Shown here: positions 1 through 5,752 of the stretch, in pieces
How positions within the stretch are numbered: the stretch's first letter is position 1
Layout: each line of letters begins with the position of its first letter
Origin: CAYGZA01 sp964354135
Lineage (GTDB): Bacteria; Planctomycetota; Planctomycetia; Pirellulales; Thermoguttaceae
Length of the DNA stretch: 13,070 nucleotides
Assembly: GCA_964354135.1 (NCBI GenBank)
Contig: CAYGZA010000188.1
Span: forward strand, 1 to 13,070
Direction: 5' to 3'
Translations under genes and position numbers: made by a program
The notes under the pieces: model-generated
Databases searched by the model: none
What the model saw: only the letters and a program-made list of their open reading frames with translations
What the model was told of the DNA's origin: nothing

Positions 1-70
1 ACTTAGCAAAAGGCTGTGACTTGCGCCTATTTCAACGGTATTGTCCCTAGCCCCTGACCCTTAGTCATCC

Positions 71-490
71 ATGCCGCTCAAGACGCACGTCGACGAGGAA
101 CCGTCGATCAACATGACCCCGATGGTCGACGTCGTGTTCCAGTTGATCCTCTTCTTCCTTTTGGGGACGAAGTTCACGGAGATGGAGCGCAAGATCGGCC
201 TGGAGATCCCGCAGGTCACGGAGACCAAGAGCCTCACGGCGGCCCCGGATCGGCAGGTGGTGAACATCTATCGCGATGGGGGTTTAACCCTGGACGGCGC
301 CCCGGTGACCCTGGACGACCTGGTCCCGCAGTTGGCCTCCCAGCGTAGCCAGTACGGCGACCTGGAGGTCTTGGTGCGAGGGGACGCGAAAGGACAGTTC
401 CAGCGGGTCGCCGAGGTGCTCACCGCCTGCAAACGGGCCGGCGTCCAAGAGCTGGGGATCGCCGTGCTCCCGATTCCGCCCGAGAAGTAG
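71..490 (+). CDS. exbD: ExbD/TolR-family biopolymer transport protein
   Basis: ExbD/TolR proteins are single-span inner-membrane subunits of proton-driven motors (ExbBD-TonB, TolQR-TolA), with a periplasmic C-terminal domain. The 139-aa protein has a short polar N-terminus, then INMTPMVDVVFQLILFF at residues 13-29. Asp20 is the expected membrane aspartate, in the position of the proton-pathway Asp of ExbD/TolR. Residues from about 36 form the soluble domain, including a VLVRGDAKGQFQ stretch typical of the fold. Length is normal for the family. The start was chosen because it leaves about 12 residues before the TM segment; no good ribosome-binding site is visible upstream. The ExbB/TolQ partner is not in the window and may lie just upstream. 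The gene ends 3 bp before the next start, so the two are probably translationally coupled. Family assignment is firm; the choice between ExbD and TolR rests on the TonB-like neighbour. Confidence 0.93.
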   Translation: MPLKTHVDEEPSINMTPMVDVVFQLILFFLLGTKFTEMERKIGLEIPQVTETKSLTAAPDRQVVNIYRDGGLTLDGAPVTLDDLVPQLASQRSQYGDLEVLVRGDAKGQFQRVAEVLTACKRAGVQELGIAVLPIPPEK

Positions 491-493
491 CCG

Positions 494-2185
494 ATGGGCT
501 TCCTGCACCTCGACCGCCTGTTGGGATTCCTGACCGGCACGGAGTTCCTTCTGGGACTCCTGTACGCGGCGATTGCCGGCATTGCGGTCGCTCTGGTCGT
601 GCTGATCACAACCCGGTGGGGCCAGTCCCGGCCGCTGGAAAAGTGCCTGTTCCTTTCCGTCTTGGTCCACGTCTGGCTGGCCGCGTTCTCGATGACGGTG
701 CGGATCATCCGACCTTCGTTGGAGGGCGGACAGCCGGTCGTCCGCATTCGGCTCGTGGATGCCCCTTTGGATAAAATGTCGTCGGCCGAGCCGCTGCGGC
801 CGGAGCCCGAACCGCCGCCGGCCGCTTCCGCGGCGCCGCAGCCGCCCCCGAAACCCCCGGTCGAGCCGATCCGCGTCCCCCCGGCGAAGAGCCGGGCGGG
901 CGTCCGGGCCGTGGTGGCCGAGTCCGAGAAACCGCTCGTGGGAGTCGAGGAGTATCTGAAGCCGCCGTCGCCGTCGCCCGCCGCGAAAGGCGAGCCCGCA
1001 CCCGGCGCAAGCGAGCCGCGCCCCCGCACGGCGAGCATCGGCGTCGGCCCGCCTCAGCTTCCCCGGAATCCGCCGGGCCGGTCGAGCCACGAGGCCCCCG
1101 AGATCTACAGGCTCCGCACCGCTCCGGATCGCGACCAAGTGGCGAAGCAGCTTGGCTCGATGCCGGAAGGCGAAGCGGCCGTCCGTGCGGCCCTGAAATG
1201 GCTCGTCGAGAACCAGGAGCCCGACGGCCGTTGGAGCGCCACGCGCCACGGCGCGGGAAAAGAGAGCATGGAGGCCGGACGCGACCGCGAGGGGGCGGGC
1301 AGCAAGGCGGACACGGGCGTCACCGGGCTGGCGCTCTTGGCCCTGACCGCCGCCGGCAACACGCACCTCGAAGGGACCTACAGCTCCAGCGTGCAAGAGG
1401 GCGTCGAGTACCTCCTCCGCGTCCAGGCCGCCGACGGCAACCTGGCCGGCGATGCCGAGTTCTACGGGTTCATGTATTGCCACGGAATGGCCGCCTTCGC
1501 CCTCGGCGACCTGCTCGGGATGAGCGGGGACCGGCGGCTCCGCGAGCCCGTGCGCCGCGCGGTCGCTTACATCGTCGCCGCTCAGGACCCGTCCGGAGGC
1601 GGGTGGCGCTACCGGCCGAGAGACCCCGGAGATATGAGCCAGCTCGGGTGGCAACTCATGGCCCTCAAGAGTGCGGAGGTCGCGGGCATTCCGATCCCGG
1701 AGGCTACTTGGTTCGGGGCGAACCGGTTCTTGGATAGCGTCTCGGGGGGAAACCACCGCGGACTGGCCGCTTACCGTCCGGGAGAGCGGTACACCCGGAC
1801 CATGACGGCCGAGGCACTGGCCTGCCGACACTTCCTCGGGATGGCACAGGAAAGCCCCGCATTCAGGGAGGCGTCGGACTACCTCCTTGGAGAGCTGCCG
1901 GGGGATGGCCCAGGGAATCTTTACTACTGGTACTATGGGACTTTAGGGCTGTATCCTCTTCAAGGGCCGCACTGGAGACTGTGGTCCGAGGCCCTTCAAA
2001 AGACCCTGACGGCGAGCCAGCAGAAGAGCGGCCCGCTGGCCGGAAGCTGGGACCCCAACACCCGTTGGGACAGTTACGGGGGCCGGGTGTACAGCACGGC
2101 GCTTGCCGCGCTGTGCTTGGAGACTTACTATAGGTTCTTTCCGCTCCACGCGGGTGCGTCTCCCCGGGACGGAACCGCGCGGTGA
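494..2185 (+). CDS. TonB-like anchored protein with squalene-cyclase/prenyltransferase-type repeat domain
   Basis: This 563-aa protein probably couples to the ExbD motor. It has two predicted membrane spans, about 17-39 and 51-71. The second contains S55-V-L-V-H59, the same SxxxH spacing as the TonB transmembrane helix (Ser16/His20 in E. coli, from memory), and is followed by a Pro/Glu-rich linker (about 99-131 and 156-196) like that of TonB. Residues 225-550 instead resemble the alpha/alpha-toroid of prenyltransferase/squalene-oxidase repeats: QW-like motifs QEPDGRW (241-247) and QDPSGGGW (364-371), the helix GVTGLALLALTAAG, and a final SYGGRVYSTALAALCLETYYRF at 527-548. No DxDD cyclase acid motif is visible, so the domain is probably structural or binding rather than a hopanoid-forming enzyme. 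ATG lies 3 bp after the exbD stop, with GAGAAG just upstream. The repeat family is confident; the TonB-like role is inference. Confidence 0.82.
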   Translation: MGFLHLDRLLGFLTGTEFLLGLLYAAIAGIAVALVVLITTRWGQSRPLEKCLFLSVLVHVWLAAFSMTVRIIRPSLEGGQPVVRIRLVDAPLDKMSSAEPLRPEPEPPPAASAAPQPPPKPPVEPIRVPPAKSRAGVRAVVAESEKPLVGVEEYLKPPSPSPAAKGEPAPGASEPRPRTASIGVGPPQLPRNPPGRSSHEAPEIYRLRTAPDRDQVAKQLGSMPEGEAAVRAALKWLVENQEPDGRWSATRHGAGKESMEAGRDREGAGSKADTGVTGLALLALTAAGNTHLEGTYSSSVQEGVEYLLRVQAADGNLAGDAEFYGFMYCHGMAAFALGDLLGMSGDRRLREPVRRAVAYIVAAQDPSGGGWRYRPRDPGDMSQLGWQLMALKSAEVAGIPIPEATWFGANRFLDSVSGGNHRGLAAYRPGERYTRTMTAEALACRHFLGMAQESPAFREASDYLLGELPGDGPGNLYYWYYGTLGLYPLQGPHWRLWSEALQKTLTASQQKSGPLAGSWDPNTRWDSYGGRVYSTALAALCLETYYRFFPLHAGASPRDGTAR

Positions 2186-2209
2186 ATGCGAGCCGGCGGG
2201 GCGGACAAG

Positions 2210-2278
2210 AAGGGGACAGGTACCGTTTGTGCGAAGCACCCTTCGGACCGCTGCGCGGCAAACGGTACCTGTCCCCTT
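2210..2278. repeat. Perfect 20-bp inverted repeat, REP-like element
   Basis: Arms at 2210-2229 and 2259-2278 are exact reverse complements (left arm begins AAGGGGACAGG). They flank a 29-nt centre holding a smaller hairpin, CGAAG/CTTCG at 2232-2236 and 2241-2245. There is no U-run after the right arm, so a simple intrinsic terminator is not supported, though the stem could still protect or end the exbD-operon transcript. The arm, GGGGACAGGTACC, resembles short palindromic elements I associate from memory with REP-associated tyrosine transposases; no transposase is present here. Confidence 0.75.
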
Positions 2279-2314
2279 GCCCGAGAAACGGCCGCACCTG
2301 CGGCTGGCAACGGT

Positions 2315-2342
2315 TTGACATCCCCACCCGGGTCACTAGAAT
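2315..2342 (+). promoter_or_regulatory. Sigma70-type promoter for the tatA-like genes
   Basis: TTGACA at 2315-2320 is a full consensus -35 box. A 16-bp spacer separates it from TAGAAT at 2337-2342, a 5/6 match to the -10 consensus. Transcription would start near 2349, leaving a leader of about 120 nt before the first tatA-like start at 2470. The position after the exbD operon and its inverted repeat suits a new transcription unit. This is motif-based only. Confidence 0.5.
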
Positions 2343-2469
2343 TGAGTGGATAGCGACGTTCCCCACCCGTCCGCACATGCCAACACCAACCGGGTCACGG
2401 TCACCGTGGGGGATTGTGTCGGCGGATGAGTCAGACCATCCCTCAACTTGATCGCTGCGAGGTCCTCGA

Positions 2470-2724
2470 ATGGGAAGCTTCAGCACGTTCCACTGGCTGA
2501 TCGTCTTGATCATCGTCCTGTTGCTGTTCGGCAACCGCCTGCCGAGCATGATGCGCTCCCTGGGCCGCGGCGTGACGGAATTCAAGAAGGGCCTCGAGGG
2601 CGGCGGGGACGACGACGACGAAGACGGGTCCAAGAAGGGAAAGCGGAAAGAGGTCGAAGCGGCGGATGAGGAAGACCTCAAGGCCAAGAAGGAAAAGCCG
2701 GACAAACAGCCGGCCGAGAAGTAG
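2470..2724 (+). CDS. tatA: Twin-arginine translocase subunit, TatA/TatE family
   Basis: TatA subunits oligomerise in the inner membrane to pass folded twin-arginine substrates that TatBC has bound. This 84-aa protein has the family layout: a short N-terminal TM helix at about 7-20, the hinge FGNRLP at 20-25 (Phe20-Gly21 as in E. coli TatA, from memory), and an amphipathic helix at about 26-42 ending in FKKGL. A highly charged tail follows, with an acidic run (DDDDED, 47-52) and then mixed Lys/Glu. GAGG at 2459-2462, seven nt before ATG, supports the start. The second TatA-like gene follows after about 100 bp. No tatC is present in the window, so the translocase core must be encoded elsewhere. 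TatA rather than TatB is favoured by the short length and hinge, but this is not decisive. Confidence 0.85.
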   Translation: MGSFSTFHWLIVLIIVLLLFGNRLPSMMRSLGRGVTEFKKGLEGGGDDDDEDGSKKGKRKEVEAADEEDLKAKKEKPDKQPAEK

Positions 2725-2820
2725 CCCGCCAGCCGCGGCTGCTTGCGGATCGGCCGGGGGGCGGTGGTTCTGGTTGCCGGCGACGGGGCAGGAAATCGGT
2801 TCTCAACAACGGGTCGTGCG

Positions 2821-3174
2821 ATGGCGCTGCCGCTGGCCTTTCTCGACAGCCTCAACCCGGTCACGATGATGATGATCGGCGTGATCGCGCTGTTGCTGTT
2901 CGGCGAGCGGTTGCCCGAGGTGGGCCGCTCTCTGGGCAAGAAGCTGATGGACTTCAAGAAGAACGTCGAGGGGATCCAGCAGGAGATCCGCACCGCCGCG
3001 ACCTCGGCGACGTCGTCGTTTTCGACCGCCGTCTCGTCCTTGGACGGGTCCCCTTCGTCCTCCGACGGCTCCCCATCGTCCTCCGGTGAATCCCGCTGGC
3101 GGCGGAGCGACGATTACGAAGAGGCCACGGCCCCGAAGTTCGTCCCGCCGCCCCGCGAGGCCGAGGCGAAGTGA
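2821..3174 (+). CDS. TatA/TatB-family protein, second copy
   Basis: This 117-aa protein has a TM segment at about 13-28, the hinge FGERLPEVGRSLGKKL at 27-42, and an amphipathic helix continuing to about 57 (DFKKNVEGIQQEI). A Ser/Thr-rich tail follows, including a doubled DGSPSSS unit at 75-88. The Glu after the hinge Gly and the longer helix are seen in TatB as well as TatA, so its type is left open. I chose the ATG at 2821 because it places about 12 residues before the TM helix. An in-frame TTG at 2743 would add 26 residues of unlikely leader. No strong ribosome-binding site is visible. Two adjacent TatA/B-type genes suggest either a TatA-TatB pair or a duplicated TatA. Confidence 0.8.
   Translation: MALPLAFLDSLNPVTMMMIGVIALLLFGERLPEVGRSLGKKLMDFKKNVEGIQQEIRTAATSATSSFSTAVSSLDGSPSSSDGSPSSSGESRWRRSDDYEEATAPKFVPPPREAEAK
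3043..3084 (+). repeat. Two tandem 21-bp units inside the second tat gene
   Basis: Units 3043-3063 and 3064-3084 match at 19 of 21 positions and each encodes DGSPSSS. They lie in the low-complexity Ser-rich tail of the Tat protein, so they look like a small in-frame duplication in a disordered segment. Confidence 0.7.
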
Positions 3175-3197
3175 CGCGCCGCAGTTCGGCGGCGGTC

Positions 3198-3352
3198 TCA
3201 CCACGAAGGCACCAAGGCACGACGGGAGGAGGGTCTTTCTCCCTCGGCTTGCGGATGGGCTGCAGGAGCCGGTTGCAGCCCGCGTCGTGTTGGGGTAACT
3301 CAAACGAGTCGGCTTCCCCCGGCTACGTGGTGTCTTCGTGCCTTTGTGGTGA
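3198..3352. repeat. Long imperfect inverted repeat, possible mobile intergenic element
   Basis: The left arm at 3198-3223 (TCACCACGAAGGCACC...) and the reverse complement of the right arm at 3327-3352 agree at 22 of 26 positions, with about 103 bp between them. The centre holds a perfect 8-bp stem, GGGCTGCA (3257-3264) with TGCAGCCC (3274-3281), and a smaller ACTC/GAGT hairpin. It encodes nothing convincing. The arm TCACCAC(A/G)AAGGCAC resembles intergenic repeats I recall from planctomycete and other environmental genomes; this is memory, not a search. It could be a non-autonomous element or a structured RNA. Confidence 0.6.
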
Positions 3353-3529
3353 GAAACCCGAGTTGAAGCCTCCTTCTGCGGGACTGGTTCTCTGAGCGGT
3401 TGCCCCCTCCGCAGCAAACATCACCGCTGGTGTGACCCTTGTGCCAGGGTCCTGCCATCTCAGGTTCCTCGGCCTGACGCAAGCCGGCCATCGGGTGGCC
3501 CCTCCACCCGCGACGTAAGGGAATCAACA

Positions 3530-3558
3530 TTGCCCAAACTCAAGAAAGCAGGTACAAT
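3530..3558 (+). promoter_or_regulatory. Sigma70-type promoter of the first metal-efflux operon
   Basis: TTGCCC at 3530-3535 (4/6 to the -35 consensus) is followed by a 17-bp spacer and TACAAT at 3553-3558 (5/6 to -10). The expected start is near 3565, about 22 nt before the ATG at 3588, with GGGGA at 3576-3580 as ribosome-binding site. The 17-bp spacer argues against a MerR-type operator, which normally has 19-20 bp. No clear operator dyad is seen. Confidence 0.5.
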
Positions 3559-3587
3559 CATTCGATTAGGGAAGCGGGGAACCAGCG

Positions 3588-4034
3588 ATGCTTCGCGCTA
3601 GCCAGGTATTTTTGACGATCTTGGGAATACTCGCTTGCCCGTACTTCTGCCTGGGCGGGGTCGGGGCGTGCGACGACCGCCCTGACTCGGCCGCCGGCCC
3701 GGCACTGGCTTCCCACGAGTGCGAGTCAACGGCGTCCTGCTGCGGCGCCGAGGGGTGTTGTTGCCCGAAGGAAAAGAGCAGCTCCGAGCGGGCCCCCGCT
3801 TCCAATGGCTGCAATAACCACGGCTGCGTCTGCAACGGGGCGATCGAATCGCGGCACAATCAGGTGTTGGATATCCAGGTGCCGGCCGAAGCGACTTGCC
3901 GCTGCGACCTGGCGACCCCAAAGTCGGAATCCTTCGAGGCCGGGGCGCTCGGGCGTCTGTGCGCCGATCGGCCCTTTGCCCAGCTCGACTCGGGGCGATC
4001 CATTCGCCTCGTCTTGGAGTCTCTACTCCTGTAA
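3588..4034 (+). CDS. Small exported Cys-rich protein heading efflux operon 1
   Basis: I do not recognise this 148-aa protein. It has an N-terminal hydrophobic segment (about 7-26) with CPYFCL at 17-22, followed by VGAC at 25-28, which could be a lipobox or a cleavage site. The rest is soluble and very Cys-rich: 15 Cys in total, with CC at 51-52, CCC at 57-59 and CxC pairs at 80/82 and 104/106. Three His (43, 78, 90) lie among them. The C-terminus is DSGRSIRLVLESLLL. A related protein at 9806-10225 shares CPYFCL, CxCxGA and the DSGR...ESLLL end, and also precedes an adaptor/RND pair. A periplasmic or membrane-tethered metal-binding role (donor, buffer or sensor) is inferred from context. GGGGA at 3576-3580 supports the start. 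The adaptor follows after a 187-bp leader. Confidence 0.8.
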   Translation: MLRASQVFLTILGILACPYFCLGGVGACDDRPDSAAGPALASHECESTASCCGAEGCCCPKEKSSSERAPASNGCNNHGCVCNGAIESRHNQVLDIQVPAEATCRCDLATPKSESFEAGALGRLCADRPFAQLDSGRSIRLVLESLLL

Positions 4035-4062
4035 TCGTCGGGCGTTCCAAGAGATGGCGCGT

Positions 4063-4165
4063 GCCCGTTCCACCAACGGGCTGATGGAAACGCCCTGCTG
4101 AGGCCCCGCATCGTGTGCCGCTGTTGGCCGCGAGGCAAGCGGTGTGCCCGGCTTGCAGCGGGCAC
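4063..4165 (+). promoter_or_regulatory. Two perfect hairpins in the leader of adaptor 1
   Basis: GCCCGTT (4063-4069) pairs with AACGGGC (4075-4081) around a 5-nt loop. GTGCCCG (4144-4150) pairs with CGGGCAC (4159-4165) around an 8-nt loop. Both are perfect 7-bp stems in the 187-bp gap between the Cys-rich gene and the adaptor. Neither is followed by a U-run, so termination is not shown; RNA processing or control of downstream expression is possible. Such stems also arise by chance in GC-rich DNA. Confidence 0.3.
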
Positions 4166-4221
4166 TGCTTCTGGCCGTCCCGTTTGTGCTGCCCGTGAAC
4201 CCGAGGCAATTGGTGATACCC

Positions 4222-5703
4222 ATGAAGACCCTTTCCATTGGGCGACTGTTGCGCCGCAAGAGCACCTGGTGGGCGATTGCGCTTCTGATGCTCGCCGCGT
4301 GCGGGGCGGCAACCGGCAGTCTCTGGCTGCCCGAGCTAAGGCACCTGGTTGCCGCGACCTGGGGAGAGAGCCACGGCGACAAGACGGCATCGCTCTCCCA
4401 CGCGGATGAGAACCCGACTGATCACGCCGGACACGACCACAGCAAGCACGGCGACGATGACGAAGGTGCCCGCGGCGGCAAAGCGGCGTACGACCACGAA
4501 CATGACGAAGCCGCGGCGATCAAGTTGAGCAAGCAGGCAAGAGGGAACATCGGCCTGCGTATGGCGCGGGTCGAACTGAAGCCCTTTGAGCGGACGATCA
4601 CGGTGCCTGGCATCGTCGTCGAGCGGCCCGGCTGGTCGAGGTTGAATGTCACGACTCCGATGACGGGGGTGGTCACACGGGTCTATCCGATCCAGGGCGA
4701 AGCGGTCAAGCCAGGCCAGCCTCTCTTCGACGTTCGCTTGACCCACGAGGATCTCCTTCAAGCCCAGACCGATTTCCTTCGCACCGTGGAAGAACTCGAT
4801 GTCATTCGGAGTGAGGTAAGCCGGCTGAAAAAGGTCAGCGCCGACGGGGTGATTGCTGGAAAGACGCTCCTGGAACGCCAGTATGAAGAGCAAAAGCAGG
4901 AGGCGCATCTGCGCGCCCAGCAACAAGCCTTGCTGCTGCACGGATTGTCCCAGGAGCAAGTAGCGAACATCGCATCAACGCGGACATTGGTGCAGAGCCT
5001 CACGGTCCAGGCTCCCCTTCCCCATAACGGTTCGCTGCCGCATCCGTCCGAGCATCTCTTGCAGGTTCGAGAGTTGAATGCTGTCCAGGGCAAGTACGTC
5101 GGTGCAGGCGAAACGCTCTGTACGTTGGTGGATTACGGTGAATTGTACGCGGAGGGGCGGGCCTTTGAGCAGGATGTCCGAGCGATCAACCGGATGGCTG
5201 CCCAGGGGTGGGGGGTATCCGTGGTTCTGGGATCGAAGGCCGACGGCGGCGAGGAAACGCTTCCGGGGCTGAAGATTCTCTATTTGGACGATAACGTCGA
5301 TGTTCAATCCCGAGCCTTCCACTTTTATGTGCCGATCCCTAACCAGCTCCTTCGGGACGATAAGAAGCCCGATGGCCGCCGCTTCGTCTACTGGCAATTC
5401 AAGCCTGGGCAGAGAATCCAGATCAGGATTCCGGTGGAACGCTGGGACAATCGCATCGTTCTGCCCGTCGAAGCCATTGCGCAAGAGGGGGCCGAGGTGT
5501 ACGTTTTTGAGGCCAACGGCGACCATTTCGACCGGCGGCCGGTCCACGTCGAGTACCGCGACCAGGATTGGGTCGTAATTGCCAACGACGGCGCTCTCAA
5601 GGTGGGAGCGATGGTGGCGGCCTCTGCGGCACACCAGGTGCAACTTGCCTTGAAGAGCAGGACGGGCGGCGGGGTCGATCCGCACGCCGGTCACAACCAT
5701 TGA
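4222..5703 (+). CDS. CusB/CzcB-like periplasmic adaptor of a heavy-metal RND efflux system, His-rich
   Basis: Adaptors of this HlyD/MFP family bridge the inner-membrane RND pump and an outer-membrane channel. The 493-aa protein starts at MKT with GGTGA at 4212-4216; an upstream in-frame ATG at 4144 would add 26 residues without a better site. Residues 15-36 are hydrophobic with LAAC at 24-27, a plausible lipobox, so it may be a lipoprotein. A His/Asp-rich loop at 51-96 (His 51, 60, 68, 71, 73, 76, 92, 94) and a C-terminal DPHAGHNH (486-493) point to metal binding. The lipoyl halves lie near 143-172, including TPMTGVVTRVYPIQGEAVKPG. A helical hairpin follows, then beta-barrel and membrane-proximal parts (RIQIRIPVERWDNRIVLPVEAI). 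It precedes the RND gene by 49 bp. The His-rich loop favours a divalent ion such as Zn, Co, Ni or Cu, but the substrate is not proven. Confidence 0.88.
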   Translation: MKTLSIGRLLRRKSTWWAIALLMLAACGAATGSLWLPELRHLVAATWGESHGDKTASLSHADENPTDHAGHDHSKHGDDDEGARGGKAAYDHEHDEAAAIKLSKQARGNIGLRMARVELKPFERTITVPGIVVERPGWSRLNVTTPMTGVVTRVYPIQGEAVKPGQPLFDVRLTHEDLLQAQTDFLRTVEELDVIRSEVSRLKKVSADGVIAGKTLLERQYEEQKQEAHLRAQQQALLLHGLSQEQVANIASTRTLVQSLTVQAPLPHNGSLPHPSEHLLQVRELNAVQGKYVGAGETLCTLVDYGELYAEGRAFEQDVRAINRMAAQGWGVSVVLGSKADGGEETLPGLKILYLDDNVDVQSRAFHFYVPIPNQLLRDDKKPDGRRFVYWQFKPGQRIQIRIPVERWDNRIVLPVEAIAQEGAEVYVFEANGDHFDRRPVHVEYRDQDWVVIANDGALKVGAMVAASAAHQVQLALKSRTGGGVDPHAGHNH

Positions 5704-5752
5704 GAAGGAGCCGTCCCATCAGGACGCGACTTGACACAGGATCGTTATTCCC

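Larger units (their letters stand above)
3175..3587. other. 413-bp intergenic region without a gene
   Basis: No convincing coding frame was found. It begins with a weak 6-bp hairpin (CGCCGC 3177-3182 with GCGGCG 3189-3194) right after the tat stop, with no U-run. The long inverted repeat fills 3198-3352. The remainder has a GGGTGG/CCACCC hairpin at 3493-3509 and ends in the promoter of the metal-efflux operon. Nothing else was recognised in 3353-3492. Confidence 0.6.

Noticed and set aside
1..70. Possible C-terminal end of an upstream exbB-like gene (an open frame ending at the TAG at 48-50)
   Set aside because: Only about 15 codons are visible, with no recognisable sequence, and stops occur in all three frames before 71.
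284..1831. Long minus-strand open frame opposite the TonB-like gene
   Set aside because: It mirrors a GC-rich coding sequence and its product is low-complexity Arg/Gly/Ala-rich with no family features. The same applies to the long minus-strand frames at 5597-6559, 6641-7735 and 8123-8971 opposite the RND pump.
1863..2993. Minus-strand frame spanning the exbD-operon end and first tat gene
   Set aside because: It crosses a promoter, an inverted repeat and parts of two well-supported plus-strand genes, and its product is Ser/Pro/Arg-rich without domains.
3530..3558. MerR-type operator at the first efflux promoter
   Set aside because: The -35/-10 spacer is 17 bp rather than 19-20 bp and no dyad is seen in it.
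4144..4221. N-terminal extension of adaptor 1 from an upstream ATG
   Set aside because: The extension overlaps a perfect hairpin, lacks a ribosome-binding site, and would bury the lipoprotein-type signal that begins at MKT (4222).
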